A DNA stretch of 64,000 bases from an uncultured Bacteroidota bacterium (GCA_902622575.1 CACNQJ010000002.1:100482-164481), one strand, 5' to 3'. Counted from the stretch's first letter, positions 54,301 through 63,337 are shown. A program made the numbers and translations. The notes: generated by a model not told the origin, from the letters alone.

Positions 54301-55391
54301 TAATTAGTATTGGCAATTTGCAGGAACTCCCCTGCATCTAGTACCGTTGTTGGTGTTGTTGACGAACCAATAAATATTTCAGTATCATCTTGTGCTGCAA
54401 CAACTAAAGGAGTTTCCATGTTGCTTGAGTTTGCACCGGCACCTCTAACAAAAATATATTCGTGTCCGACTCTTTCAATAGCAACAATTTGGTCAATACC
54501 ATGATCATGTCCACCACTTGATACAAATGTTCCACTAGCTGACCCAGAATTAACAACAAGTGGTTTTGAAGAATCTTTGTTGCCCAGAACATCTACAGAT
54601 TTAATGAGGGCTCCTATTAATCCAAATCTCTTATTTGTAGAGTTATTATTACTAATTCCAAAATCTTGGGCAATTATTAAACTCTGATGCTTTTGAAGGG
54701 TTTTATTAATTTTTGTTCCACCATTGTAATTAAATGAACTAGAGGTACCACCAAGTGTTAAACTACTAGCACTAGCATTTGGTAATTCTATTTCTATTCT
54801 GGTGTTATCTTCTGTTGCCATTACAGAGAAAAAATTTAATGTAGCTGAACTTGCTGAATTATTACCGTTATGTGCATTTCCTTGAGTTCCATTTAACATC
54901 ATACCTGTTCTAAATTCAGTTCCTAGTGCAGCCAGTCCTTTACTTGTGAAAGCACCTGCTTGTGCCCCTGCATTATATCTTATTGAAACATATATTGGAC
55001 AATCAGCCTCAACTAAAAATCCTGCGTTAAGAGTAAGAATTCCGGATGAATTAGCTGTATTATTTGGATTTACAAATAATTGGTTATTTAATCGATCATT
55101 TACCGATCCTGATCCATTATTAATTGTATATCTAATAGGATTATCATTTTGAAGTGGATTAGTACTAATATCACTAAAATTAATAACCCTTCCTGTGCTT
55201 AATTCGGTTATTGTACCATTTACAGGATTTGTGCTTGGTGTAGATAAATATAAATATTGATCTCGTGGTAATGAATTTCCTTCTAAATCAACAGTTAGTG
55301 GAGGGACATAATGTATTTTACTGATCTGAGAAAAACCCAGAAAGCTAAAAAAGAAAAAAAGAAAAAATAATTTGAAACTTTTCAAACTCAC
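48357..55391 (-). CDS. Giant T9SS type B cargo surface protein (2344 aa) with C-type-lectin-like module
   Basis: GTG start; signal peptide ends LGFSQ. About residues 40-520 resemble an IgGFc-binding-like N-terminal region. At about 615-650 is a DEDGIIDNLDLDFDNDG thrombospondin-type-3-like calcium stretch. Repeated Ig-like segments start near 940. About 1170-1335 is a C-type-lectin-like module with FWLGLKQN, WKWLDGSD, WQNGEPNDYD and GHFN. More tandem domains follow. The last ~90 residues (from ~2254, FFTPNEDGINDEWK) are the gliding-motility-associated sorting domain, with GKRSGGGSN at the end. Residues about 2074-2336 are encoded by DNA identical to the neighbouring gene. Probable adhesin exported by T9SS. 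Confidence 0.9.
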   Translation of the reverse strand: MSLKSFKLFFLFFFFSFLGFSQISKIHYVPPLTVDLEGNSLPRDQYLYLSTPSTNPVNGTITELSTGRVINFSDISTNPLQNDNPIRYTINNGSGSVNDRLNNQLFVNPNNTANSSGILTLNAGFLVEADCPIYVSIRYNAGAQAGAFTSKGLAALGTEFRTGMMLNGTQGNAHNGNNSASSATLNFFSVMATEDNTRIEIELPNASASSLTLGGTSSSFNYNGGTKINKTLQKHQSLIIAQDFGISNNNSTNKRFGLIGALIKSVDVLGNKDSSKPLVVNSGSASGTFVSSGGHDHGIDQIVAIERVGHEYIFVRGAGANSSNMETPLVVAAQDDTEIFIGSSTTPTTVLDAGEFLQIANTNYSTASSGGTMYVRTQNQDFKLFSYQGVAGAGNSGAGTNPANQGMFFVPPLNEDAQDDVDNIPNIEQVGNTNYAGGVSIVTKTSATVTVVDGSGNIALPAPEQVIGKANYHAYNLPSLQGNVKITSDEDLYANYYGTSGSAAIGGFYSGFSIPPDPIIQPTLASLGYCIIEDDSGNFVSSNIELGIQNSDLFDAWVWEIYDDSTSSWIDAPTTSSGDATQSPYVPEVDGTYRLRGLINCLAFDTYSGEIKVSICPEDYDEDGIIDNLDLDFDNDGILNSVESLGNLTLDLSTINTPAFKDASGNPITINSSTDIKKDPTSLTSSTVTGSANGEISMSLEASTSGSISFEINTTAENLNYRFTGESETKTAGDYFTIEVLDSKKNITLLDPNDELIIDINANIDSWEEGITQYTSNQIRFRYKNDTANPTYEFLAYDVDGIKITSYSNKTTTQSDFRGKIEIVDYGVNSDKNSTTNPDNLYDYYDDDSDGDDCFDLTEAGFDYAGFVGDPDNDGMLGTSPITTASGDIDDRGRVISHKDAGGYSIDPNKNSAGEYYFQKPGDQIQFQNPLTSPQSACSGTVISFDAQIIPQTAPVYYQWQLSQDSGTTWIDIIDGSTTLGAAFSGATTNELTLTDIVKSDMDGLYRVLVFDDQYLCGSPSNEITFTATPLPADPLSNPVQTFCFTDSPTVGDLEAKSNPNKYDLLIYDDYDINDSSVGTRVDNTDLLVDGQFYYLQFYDPATGCYSNGRATTSVRLSDPDITASLPETCPAEDVDLTVNNVPQTALDFELTNPTLDLIGDYTYTDPNTGLSRTSYYFVDPNQRTFTDTEARLPNYGIGASLYVINSLAEHDAVWNLIVANGYDNTPFWLGLKQNRSLIVGKTCDSNNDGTPDDFCQGWKWLDGSDLDPTWNLWQNGEPNDYDINWVNPSTGVLGRADIDDTDDGSEDYGHFNLNGSGKLLNDFPANYQSRPLYEFSGTTTLEWFEEDPANPGTFVNVAGNPTTTTITVNPTQTTTYKVIVTTDGVACETTFTHTVNPPPVPVTIPDLELFDNDDDGDANNGVLTDLDFIALDIDDAILANETDPTNFDVTFYEDKTDAQSGDVTKAITFPYTNPDKPDYTTADDKLKNHWTINETEIFVRVENKTTGCVDATTSFKLVVIPIPVTYPAEDIVLCDDTTSGADDDTISIFDLTLRDVDLRSGNTITDPNNYDNQSDTDFQITYYTSLSGAQNKTATAAINDPVNYQSDPSLYLAGTTTQEIFYNIEKVSGSYPGGNKYGKAFDITINPLPVIKNALWKVEQCDNPDFNLTKEEQNLITGAPIDFTFEYYDNTGTLISDPTSYTSPVTGGSNVETIDVIIYTKPSVGNPCFRTAEIELTVGISQIPANFVKLESYLGESDPDLQGQSQDGFETFDKSIFTDIEAALKIAQPSFLDPGTEFVFYPSEDDAAYQTAEEIDKTKDFTTYVNDGFSFNPALNRWEQEIWVYIKNTSLTLIQTSCVGLDHVATLYIEKRAIAYDVDIQEKCDEKPPFEYTATFDPEIAVTQLLTDPITGIEQDRTLYDFEYTYVDNTGATISSATIPNPFETSNQIITLRLTNINGNATPKPYSEGTFEYKIYQTPLAYSVEKNLCDDIDTGSDTDGESIFIMDNIKTLLLTDSTGTIPAQDFNDFEFTFEYNSAPWIFANTFQAKDGDQIIATITNPLFPTCNVTTTIDFVVNPLPEFTVDDDAIVCLNLPPRRIGVESAKDDYTYTWEHTNLNGTTSAFAPNDPTSTNNDHILIGEGGTYHVTATTKDGTNCSRTLSIEVEESEIATVTLDDITVEDLTSDNNNTITIDTANLGIGDYEFAIDDLSGPYQNDPLFENVRPGIHTIYIRDKNLCGIAQIEVSVIGYKKFFTPNEDGINDEWKILGIREDFQPNSRVYIFDRYGKLIKELDPLDEGWDGTYLGRAMPQTDYWFRVFLEDGREFKGHFSLIRGKRSGGGSN
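48385..49171 (-). repeat. 787-bp perfect direct repeat, copy A (3' end of the 2344-aa gene)
   Basis: Read base by base against 55461-56247, the two stretches are the same with no mismatch. Flanks differ at both ends (A versus C at the low end, C versus A at the high end). It encodes the last three domains before the final few residues: an Ig-like domain, a domain ending CGIAQIEVSVIG, and the sorting domain. Confidence 0.97.
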
Positions 55392-55447
55392 TTTTTACAG
55401 ATACACACTAATTTAGTGATATCTTTTTACTTCAAACATTTGATAGT

Positions 55448-58400
55448 TTAATTATTTCGCCCCCTTATAAGGCTAAAGTGTCCTTTAAATTCTCTTCCAT
55501 CTTCTAGGAATACTCTGAACCAGTAGTCTGTTTGTGGCATTGCTCTTCCAAGATAAGTTCCATCCCATCCTTCATCTAATGGGTCCAGTTCTTTTATTAG
55601 TTTTCCATATCTATCAAAGATATATACTCGGCTATTTGGTTGGAAGTCTTCTCTTATTCCAAGTATTTTCCATTCATCATTTATTCCATCTTCATTTGGT
55701 GTGAAGAACTTTTTATATCCAATAACTGATACTTCTATTTGAGCAATACCGCAAAGGTTTTTATCTCTTATGTATATTGTGTGGATACCGGGTCTTACAT
55801 TTTCAAACAGGGGATCATTTTGATAGGGTCCACTAAGATCGTCAATAGCAAACTCATAGTCTCCAATTCCAAGGTTAGCAGTATCAATCGTTATTGTATT
55901 GTTATTATCACTTGTTAGATCTTCAACTGTAATGTCGTCAAGTGTTACTGTTGCTATTTCTGATTCTTCAACTTCTATGCTTAATGTTCTAGAACAATTT
56001 GTTCCATCTTTTGTTGTTGCAGTTACATGATAAGTTCCACCTTCACCGATTAGTATATGGTCGTTATTAGTGGATGTAGGATCATTAGGTGCAAATGCTG
56101 AAGTAGTTCCATTTAAATTGGTGTGTTCCCAAGTGTAGGTGTAATCATCTTTTGCAGATTCAACACCAATTCTTCTTGGAGGCAAGTTCAAACAAACAAT
56201 TGCATCATCATCGACAGTAAATTCTGGAAGGGGATTAACAACAAAATATAACTCAGCTGTTGCAGGACAACTTCTATTTAATTTATTTTCAATTACTACA
56301 TCCACTTTACCTAATGTTGTATTAATGTTGAATGGATTTCTAAGTTTGTTATCTGTAGATGTTAGTATATTTCCAGCTTCGTCGAAATAGGTAAAAATAA
56401 CATCATAATCTGCCAATGTTTGGTTTGGACCTAATAAATCGTCTGTGAGGGTGCTTGTATCAAATTCATCAAAGCCATCGTCGTCATCAAGACCATCATC
56501 GCCATCACAATGAGGGTCTATAAAGATTTGTGTGATATTAGTGATTGGATCTAATGTAAAATTTTTAAAGTTAGTTGTACTAATTTCTGGGGTATCGTCA
56601 ACAATAAAATCGACAAAAGTAGTATCAGATGCACGAGCAGGAGCATCTTGATTCGTTGCATTTGTATATATTGGAATATTCTCAACAACAATCCTGACTT
56701 GTTTGGTTTCTGTATTAAACAGTGGTATAATATTAGCTTTAGGAATATCAATGTACGTACCCGGATTGACTGGATCTTCGTAAGAGTAAGAAATACTAAG
56801 GCCACCAATACTCTGTGTTAAACCTGTAGACGGGTCGGTTAAAAGTTGATTAATAAGGGTGCTTGTATCAAATTCAAAAATCCCATCTTGGGAGTCATCT
56901 CCTTTACTACCATCACATTCACTAGGAATGGTTACACCATAAGCAACAGGTTTCGGTTCAACATACAATTCTCCAACCAACTCTAGGCCTTCACATACTT
57001 CTTTTGTTAGATCGTCTCTGGTAACTAATGCCCAAATCTCTTGTTTGTTCGGACTAGCCATCGTGTAAGAAAAACCAGGAGCTGTAATATCAATTTCATT
57101 CTGTAACTTTTGAGCTTCATTAGATGAAGGGAAATATCTAATACTTAGACTTCCTGATCCAGTGGATGAAAAACTAGGCAAAATACTTTTTAATTGAGTA
57201 TCAATAGCATTAAAAGGAGTTACATCCCATGTTTCAATTAAGTTAGTAGTTCCTGGTGGTTGGGTTGAGTTTTTTGAAAACCTAAAATTATTATCATCAA
57301 CAAAAGTCTTGGGAATTTGACTAACACCTACCTTTAAAACTATCTTAGATTCACTAATACAGCCTTTATCAGAAATTACTTTAACAAATACCTCATCATT
57401 TAAATTAACTGGATAATTTTCTTTATCATTAACTGGATTGGTAAATGTAGCATCTGTGTAGTATTCAAAATCTTCGTTGGCATAATTAGTTGATATTAGA
57501 TCTTGATATTTAGTTAAATCAAAATTTGTTTGTCCAACAGTTGCTCCATCGTCGCATTGCTCTAACTCAATTGAAGAAACAACAACGGGTTTTGGGCATA
57601 TACTCAAAGTAAATGACTTTGAAGTATCAAAACAAAGAGTTAATTTATTTTGAACTCTAATAAATATATCTTCAAGAGGATTTGTATTTGTATAGTCATC
57701 TGGATCTGTAATTCCAGGATCATTTATATCTTCAGCTGAGGCAGAACTTAAGTGATACGTAACAATAAAATCAGCAGGAGGTTGCGTTGCTCCAAGGATA
57801 TTAGATTCCTGAATGGTTAAGTCAATTCCAGAATTTCTACCATCAATATCAGTTCCATAAGAAGTGTCATCACAAATCTCTATAATTGGAGCTGTATTTA
57901 CAATTGGAAGATTAGGTTCAACATTAAGTTTAGTTGTACCATCAGAAAAATCATAACAAGCATATTCATCAGTATAAAATTTAACTCTAAAAAGATTGTC
58001 TTTCATTGCAAGGGTAGTAGAAGAAATTATTAGTTTCCTAGATTTTACTCCACTATAGGTTGTATCGTCAACAAGATCCACCCAAGTTGTTCCACCATCA
58101 TCGCTCAGTTGCCACTGAAATACAGGGTTTGGAATTGTATTTAGAGTTACTTCAAATTCTGCAGGAGCACCTTCATAACATGCAATTGTTGATACAGGAG
58201 GAATGTCTATTGTGGGAGCAGGGCTATATGATTGAAAAAAATAAACACCACTAGAATTTTTTATGGGCTCTAAAGTATAATTATAATCAGGGTCAACAAT
58301 CCTTCCTTTATCATCAACAGTTCCATCAACAATGTTTGGGTTTGGATCTAATCCATAAATACCATCATCATCTTGCTCTAAATATCCAGCTTCAACTACA

Positions 58401-60907
58401 TCAAAACAACCATCTCCATCACTGTCAAGTTGCATCAAATCATTGACCGTATCACCATCACTATCCAATTCATAATCATACAATTCAAACAAAGGAACAA
58501 ATACAGAATTACTTGTTGTATTTGTATTTTGGTGGGTTATTGTTATTCCTTCAACTTCAAATGCAGTAAACTGATACGTATTTGTTGTTGATGCTGGATT
58601 AAATTTGAATTTAATTTCACCTGCAGTATACTCAGAAATTCCATACTCAAAAACATCGTCAGTCTCTGAGTAAACCAATAAATTATCATCTGGGTCTAAA
58701 AGTGTTATGCTCTCATCACTATTTTTTGTCTCAATTATAAAAGTTTCTCCAGTTATTACGGCAGTAAAAACTGAAGGGTCATCAGATATTCTTACATTTG
58801 CCACTGTTGAAAAATCCATTTTATATTGAATAACTTCATTAGTACCAGCTTTAACCTGCGTTTCGAACCTTGAGTTATTGTATCCAGTAAATGTGTGAGG
58901 TGCTGTTGGATCTGGAGTTATATTCCCATTCGATGGATCATATATCCCCTTAATTACATTTCCTGTAATTAAATTATTTATTGTTGTCGAATTAGGAAAA
59001 CCAGGTGAAGGGTCAATGGTGACCGATGGAGTATTTTGGTTGGTAAAATCAATATTTCCCTTGCCTCTTGATTCAAATGAGTTTAGTATTCCATCATTAT
59101 CTATATCCAAATCAATATTATCTAAAACTCCGTCATCATCAAAATCACCAGCACAAATATTGACCCTTACACTATTGGAGAAATACTCTTGACTTTTACA
59201 CAACAATACACCCTTTAGCCTGTAACGACCTTCTTGTGATGGCACGTACTTATCATTAGTATTAGTGCCTGGAGCACCTATCCACGTACTGGAGGTTTCA
59301 TCAAATATTTGCCATTCAAGGCCACCATCAAATGCACTTCCATTTTTTGCTGTAAATTCTACATTTGATTTTATATTACCACTACTATCAAATTTGATAC
59401 AAGGTCCTAAACTACTAAAAGTAGCAGATGCTCCAACTTGTGGATTAGTTTGAAAACCAGAATAAAACCCCCCAGTTGTTGATGCATTATCAAAATTATA
59501 GTATGAAATATATAGTTCATCATTTCCTTCTACTAAAACGTCACCCTCAAGATCATCAACAACGTAGGCAACATAGTCGGTTCCTGGAACATTTAATGCA
59601 CCTGGTAGAGAAACTGCACCATTAACATCAGTAATTGTTAAGGTTGCTGCATTTTTTGTGACTATAGAAACAACACCACCTGACATATCTTTACCAACTT
59701 TGTTAATTTCTGCAATTTTGTTTACACCTCCTTTTGCGCCACAGTCAAGAGGAGGAACAAAAATCATACTTTGCCTAGCGGCACGTGCATTGCCACCTGT
59801 CCAGACATCTCCAATAAATTGATATGCAAAGACTTTGTCATCAGACTTTCCTGTTTTAACATGCATTGTCCCATTGCTATTGTATTTGTCTCCCTCAATG
59901 ATTATGAATTCCCCCTCGTTTATTACGATTGGATTTCCGCTTCCATCTGTATATGATGTACCATTGATGTTTAATGTAGTACTGTTTTGATCAGCAATTA
60001 GCAAAACATTTTCCCAATCATCATCGCCGCCACCTCTTATAAAAATATACTCGTTTCCTGTTTTCTCTGATGCAACAATTTGATCAATTCCATAATCATA
60101 GCCTTGGGTTGGCCCACTTGGATCACCACTTTGGGAAACTGAACCAATTCCTCCAGTATTAACTACAACAGGCTTATCTGATTCAATTAATGTTCCTATG
60201 GTACCATTTCTACCACTCTGTGATGATACAACGTAAGACTCACCCTTATTTAAAGTTTCGATAATGGGATATGTAACTGGAGTATCAAAATCAACATAAT
60301 CTCCATTTTGATCGATAGGTGGAGTTATAGTTATTTGAGTATTGTTTTCAGTAGCCATAACAGATCCAAAATTTAAATAAGAAGTACCATTTGTTTGAGG
60401 ACCTGCAGTTCTAAATTTAGTACCCAGAGCTGCATCTCCCTTGGAAACCAATGCACCAGCATGTACATTTCTGTAACCGCCGCCACTGGGATAATTAGTA
60501 TAGTTAGCATTGAACCTTACGGAGACATAAATTTCCCTATCAGCTTCAATGATAAAACCTGCATCGCTTTGTACTTTCTGAGTATTAGATCTTTCAATAA
60601 AAAGATGTCCGAAGGTACCATCCGGGCCTGTTTTTACTTCAACTGATTGACTATTGTCAACTGTACCCTGATCAAAAATCAGTTGACTACTTCCCTTTTT
60701 AATTGTGTAATTAACGGGTGTTAAAGATGGTGTTGAAATGTAAAAATACATATCCTCAGGTGGATTGAAGTTAATAGCTGCGTTACTGTTATAAATTTCT
60801 GTGGTCAGTGGAGGTATATAATGAGTTTTACTGAGCTGACTGTAACTGTCATGAAATGAAATAAAACACAATAAAAAAACGACTAATATTTTGTAGAGAG
60901 ACCTCAA
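55448..60907 (-). CDS. Giant T9SS type B cargo surface protein (1819 aa)
   Basis: Begins at TTG (a stop lies a few codons upstream and no ATG is in between); signal peptide ends SYSQ. It is paralogous to the 2344-residue neighbour: an N-terminal IgGFc-binding-like region with FRTAGPQT and PPLDCGAKGG, a calcium-type DFDDDGVLDNIDLDIDNDG stretch at about 586-620, then tandem Ig-like domains without the C-type-lectin-like module. Residues about 1554-1816 are encoded by DNA identical to the neighbour, including the sorting domain starting at ~1734. It ends in GRNN. Located 56 nt upstream of the other giant gene, on the same strand. Confidence 0.9.
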   Translation of the reverse strand: MRSLYKILVVFLLCFISFHDSYSQLSKTHYIPPLTTEIYNSNAAINFNPPEDMYFYISTPSLTPVNYTIKKGSSQLIFDQGTVDNSQSVEVKTGPDGTFGHLFIERSNTQKVQSDAGFIIEADREIYVSVRFNANYTNYPSGGGYRNVHAGALVSKGDAALGTKFRTAGPQTNGTSYLNFGSVMATENNTQITITPPIDQNGDYVDFDTPVTYPIIETLNKGESYVVSSQSGRNGTIGTLIESDKPVVVNTGGIGSVSQSGDPSGPTQGYDYGIDQIVASEKTGNEYIFIRGGGDDDWENVLLIADQNSTTLNINGTSYTDGSGNPIVINEGEFIIIEGDKYNSNGTMHVKTGKSDDKVFAYQFIGDVWTGGNARAARQSMIFVPPLDCGAKGGVNKIAEINKVGKDMSGGVVSIVTKNAATLTITDVNGAVSLPGALNVPGTDYVAYVVDDLEGDVLVEGNDELYISYYNFDNASTTGGFYSGFQTNPQVGASATFSSLGPCIKFDSSGNIKSNVEFTAKNGSAFDGGLEWQIFDETSSTWIGAPGTNTNDKYVPSQEGRYRLKGVLLCKSQEYFSNSVRVNICAGDFDDDGVLDNIDLDIDNDGILNSFESRGKGNIDFTNQNTPSVTIDPSPGFPNSTTINNLITGNVIKGIYDPSNGNITPDPTAPHTFTGYNNSRFETQVKAGTNEVIQYKMDFSTVANVRISDDPSVFTAVITGETFIIETKNSDESITLLDPDDNLLVYSETDDVFEYGISEYTAGEIKFKFNPASTTNTYQFTAFEVEGITITHQNTNTTSNSVFVPLFELYDYELDSDGDTVNDLMQLDSDGDGCFDVVEAGYLEQDDDGIYGLDPNPNIVDGTVDDKGRIVDPDYNYTLEPIKNSSGVYFFQSYSPAPTIDIPPVSTIACYEGAPAEFEVTLNTIPNPVFQWQLSDDGGTTWVDLVDDTTYSGVKSRKLIISSTTLAMKDNLFRVKFYTDEYACYDFSDGTTKLNVEPNLPIVNTAPIIEICDDTSYGTDIDGRNSGIDLTIQESNILGATQPPADFIVTYHLSSASAEDINDPGITDPDDYTNTNPLEDIFIRVQNKLTLCFDTSKSFTLSICPKPVVVSSIELEQCDDGATVGQTNFDLTKYQDLISTNYANEDFEYYTDATFTNPVNDKENYPVNLNDEVFVKVISDKGCISESKIVLKVGVSQIPKTFVDDNNFRFSKNSTQPPGTTNLIETWDVTPFNAIDTQLKSILPSFSSTGSGSLSIRYFPSSNEAQKLQNEIDITAPGFSYTMASPNKQEIWALVTRDDLTKEVCEGLELVGELYVEPKPVAYGVTIPSECDGSKGDDSQDGIFEFDTSTLINQLLTDPSTGLTQSIGGLSISYSYEDPVNPGTYIDIPKANIIPLFNTETKQVRIVVENIPIYTNATNQDAPARASDTTFVDFIVDDTPEISTTNFKNFTLDPITNITQIFIDPHCDGDDGLDDDDGFDEFDTSTLTDDLLGPNQTLADYDVIFTYFDEAGNILTSTDNKLRNPFNINTTLGKVDVVIENKLNRSCPATAELYFVVNPLPEFTVDDDAIVCLNLPPRRIGVESAKDDYTYTWEHTNLNGTTSAFAPNDPTSTNNDHILIGEGGTYHVTATTKDGTNCSRTLSIEVEESEIATVTLDDITVEDLTSDNNNTITIDTANLGIGDYEFAIDDLSGPYQNDPLFENVRPGIHTIYIRDKNLCGIAQIEVSVIGYKKFFTPNEDGINDEWKILGIREDFQPNSRVYIFDRYGKLIKELDPLDEGWDGTYLGRAMPQTDYWFRVFLEDGREFKGHFSLIRGRNN
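55461..56247 (-). repeat. 787-bp perfect direct repeat, copy B (3' end of the 1819-aa gene)
   Basis: Second copy of the sequence at 48385-49171, in the same orientation and 7076 bp away. The identity begins at the CCCC run just inside the stop and ends at the T at 56247. Perfect identity including silent positions points to recent gene conversion or duplication. Confidence 0.97.
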
Positions 60908-61023
60908 TAGAAATGTAAATATAATTTAAAAACAATGAAATTATGAAACGACGGCTAAATCTAAAATTTCATATTATTGAAAATATTTCAAAAAACAAGC
61001 CAAAAGATTTAACTATAAATGAA

Positions 61024-61031
61024 TACATTTG
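61024..61031 (+). promoter_or_regulatory. -7 element upstream of malic enzyme
   Basis: TACATTTG matches TAnnTTTG exactly and lies 32 nt before the malic enzyme ATG, a conventional distance. There is no TTG at the expected -33 spacing. Confidence 0.45.
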
Positions 61032-61063
61032 ATTGTTCATACTCAAACAGCTAAATCAGAAAT

Positions 61064-63337
61064 ATGAGCAATGAAAGAAAAAGAAGGGAGGCCTTAGTAT
61101 ACCATTCAAAACCTCAACCAGGAAAGATTAAGGTCATTCCCACCAAAAAATATCGTTCACAAACTGATTTAGCACTAGCATATTCACCTGGTGTGGCTCA
61201 CCCTTGTTTAGAAATTGATAAAAATCCTGATGATGTTTACAAGTACACTTCTAAATCAAATCTGGTAGCGGTTATTTCAAATGGCACTGCTGTGCTTGGA
61301 TTGGGTGACATAGGCCCATTGGCATCTAAGCCTGTAATGGAGGGAAAGGGTTTACTCTTTAAAATTTTTGCTGATATTGACGTTTTTGATATTGAAATCG
61401 ACACAAAAAACATAAATGAATTTGTAGAAACAGTTAAAAATATAGCTCCAACATTTGGAGGAATTAATCTTGAGGATATTAAAGCTCCAGAGGCTTTTGA
61501 AATCGAAAGAAGGCTTGTGAATGAATTAGATATTCCTGTGATGCACGATGACCAGCACGGTACCGCAATCATTTCAGGTGCAGCATTAATTAATGCTTTG
61601 GAGCTTGCGAATAAAAAAATTGAAGACGTGAAAATGGTAATTTGTGGAGCAGGTGCAGCAGCCATTTCATGTGCTAAAATGTATACTGCATTAGGTATTA
61701 AAAAGAAAAATATTTTGATGTTTGATAGTCGTGGTTTAATCAATATTAAAAGGTCAAACCTGTCACCTGAAAAAAAATTATTTTCATCAAAAAATACTGA
61801 AATAGAAACCTTGGAAGATGCGGTACGTGACTCAGATATTTTTATTGGATTATCCAAAGCAAATATGATGACAAAGGAAATGCTTACTTCCATGAACAAA
61901 AACCCAATAGTTTTTGCTATGGCAAATCCTGACCCTGAGATTAGTTATAAAGTAGCTGTGAAAACAAGGGATGACATCATAATGGCAACTGGTAGAAGTG
62001 ATCATCCCAATCAAGTAAATAATGTTTTAGGATTCCCTTTTATTTTCAGGGGAGCCTTGGATGTTAGAGCCTCCAAAATTAATGAGGAGATGAAAATGGC
62101 AGCAGTCTATGCACTTGCTAAGTTAGCAAAAGAACCTGTTCCAGAATATGTGAATATAGTATATAAAGAAAAGAAGCTTTCTTTTGGTAAGGACTATATA
62201 ATACCTAAACCATTTGATCCAAGATTAATATCAACTATTCCCGTTGAAGTTGCAAAAGCAGCAATTGATTCAGGTGTGGCAAAAATTTCAATTGAAAATT
62301 GGGAAAAATATGTAAGGGATCTTGATGCTAGAAAAGGATCAGACAATAAAATCATTAGACTGATTAGAGCTAAAGCAAAACTTGAACCTAAAAAAATTAT
62401 TTACACCGAAGCTGATCGTTTGGATGTTATTAAAGCGGCACAGATAGTTTATGAGGAGGGTATTGGTATTCCGATTTTAATGGGTAGGATTGATAGAATT
62501 AAAAAACTCATGAAGGAGATTGATTTTAAACATAAACTTAAAATCATAGATCTTAGTCATGAAAAAACTAACAAAAAAATCGAGAGATTTGGAAAAATTT
62601 TTTTCAAAGAAAGAAAAAATAAAGGTTTGACATTGAGTCAGGCTACCAAGCTTATGAGAGCAAGAGACTATTTTGCTTCCATGATGGTTAAAACAGGCAA
62701 AGCAGATGCTTTAATTTCGGGTTATTCAAGAAGCTACCCTGAAGTGGTAAAACCAATCTTGAAGGTCATAGGAAAAGCAAAAGGTGTAAGAAAAATAGCT
62801 GCAACAAACTTAATGCTTACTAGTAAAGGACCAATATTTTTAAGTGATACATCAATTAATATCGATCCAGACTATAATGATTTAGCTTACATAACCATAA
62901 TGACATCTAACACTGCAAAAATGTTTGGATATAATCCAGTAATTGCATTGCTTTCATATTCAAATTTTGGCTCCTCTAGTCACCCCATGGCAAATAAAGT
63001 TGAAAGAGCTTTAACTTTTCTGAGAAGAAGTAGTCCAGAAATGATTGTTGATGGTCCAATCCAGTCAGATTTTGCATTGAATAAAATGATGCTGAAAAAT
63101 AAATTTGATGAATCAAAGCTTGGAACACAAAAAGTTAATGTTTTGATTTTTCCAAATTTAGACTCAGCTAATATAACTTATAAGATTATTAAAGAGATTG
63201 ATGGTGCTAAATCTATAGGGCCTATTATGATGGGTATGGATAAAGCGGTTCACGTTTTACAGTTGAAAGCCAGTGTTGAGGAAATTGTAAATATGTCAGC
63301 TATTGCGGTAATTGACGCACAATCAAGAATTCAATAA
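61064..63337 (+). CDS. maeB: NADP-dependent malic enzyme fused to phosphotransacetylase-like domain
   Basis: A 757-residue cytoplasmic enzyme. Residues 1 to about 430 form the malic enzyme: YHSKPQPGKI, LAYSPGVAHPC, GLGDIGPLASKPVMEGK, HDDQHGTAIISGAALINA, and Rossmann motif ICGAGAAAISC. From about 435 on is a phosphotransacetylase-like domain (GIPILMGRIDRIK, GKADALISGYSRSYPE, GPIQSDFALN), which in MaeB senses acetyl-CoA rather than catalysing. The reaction is malate to pyruvate with NADPH. It is 10 nt upstream of ruvA, a gene order I recall in other Flavobacteria before sprA. Confidence 0.95.
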   Translation: MSNERKRREALVYHSKPQPGKIKVIPTKKYRSQTDLALAYSPGVAHPCLEIDKNPDDVYKYTSKSNLVAVISNGTAVLGLGDIGPLASKPVMEGKGLLFKIFADIDVFDIEIDTKNINEFVETVKNIAPTFGGINLEDIKAPEAFEIERRLVNELDIPVMHDDQHGTAIISGAALINALELANKKIEDVKMVICGAGAAAISCAKMYTALGIKKKNILMFDSRGLINIKRSNLSPEKKLFSSKNTEIETLEDAVRDSDIFIGLSKANMMTKEMLTSMNKNPIVFAMANPDPEISYKVAVKTRDDIIMATGRSDHPNQVNNVLGFPFIFRGALDVRASKINEEMKMAAVYALAKLAKEPVPEYVNIVYKEKKLSFGKDYIIPKPFDPRLISTIPVEVAKAAIDSGVAKISIENWEKYVRDLDARKGSDNKIIRLIRAKAKLEPKKIIYTEADRLDVIKAAQIVYEEGIGIPILMGRIDRIKKLMKEIDFKHKLKIIDLSHEKTNKKIERFGKIFFKERKNKGLTLSQATKLMRARDYFASMMVKTGKADALISGYSRSYPEVVKPILKVIGKAKGVRKIAATNLMLTSKGPIFLSDTSINIDPDYNDLAYITIMTSNTAKMFGYNPVIALLSYSNFGSSSHPMANKVERALTFLRRSSPEMIVDGPIQSDFALNKMMLKNKFDESKLGTQKVNVLIFPNLDSANITYKIIKEIDGAKSIGPIMMGMDKAVHVLQLKASVEEIVNMSAIAVIDAQSRIQ

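Noticed and set aside
48385..56247. The 787-bp repeat considered as an insertion sequence
   Set aside because: It has no transposase, no terminal inverted repeats and no target duplication, and both copies are in-frame ends of paralogous genes.
61237..61899. 220-codon open frame on the minus strand
   Set aside because: It lies wholly antisense to the malic enzyme, whose family motifs are unmistakable in the plus frame. The product is low in complexity and has no family features.
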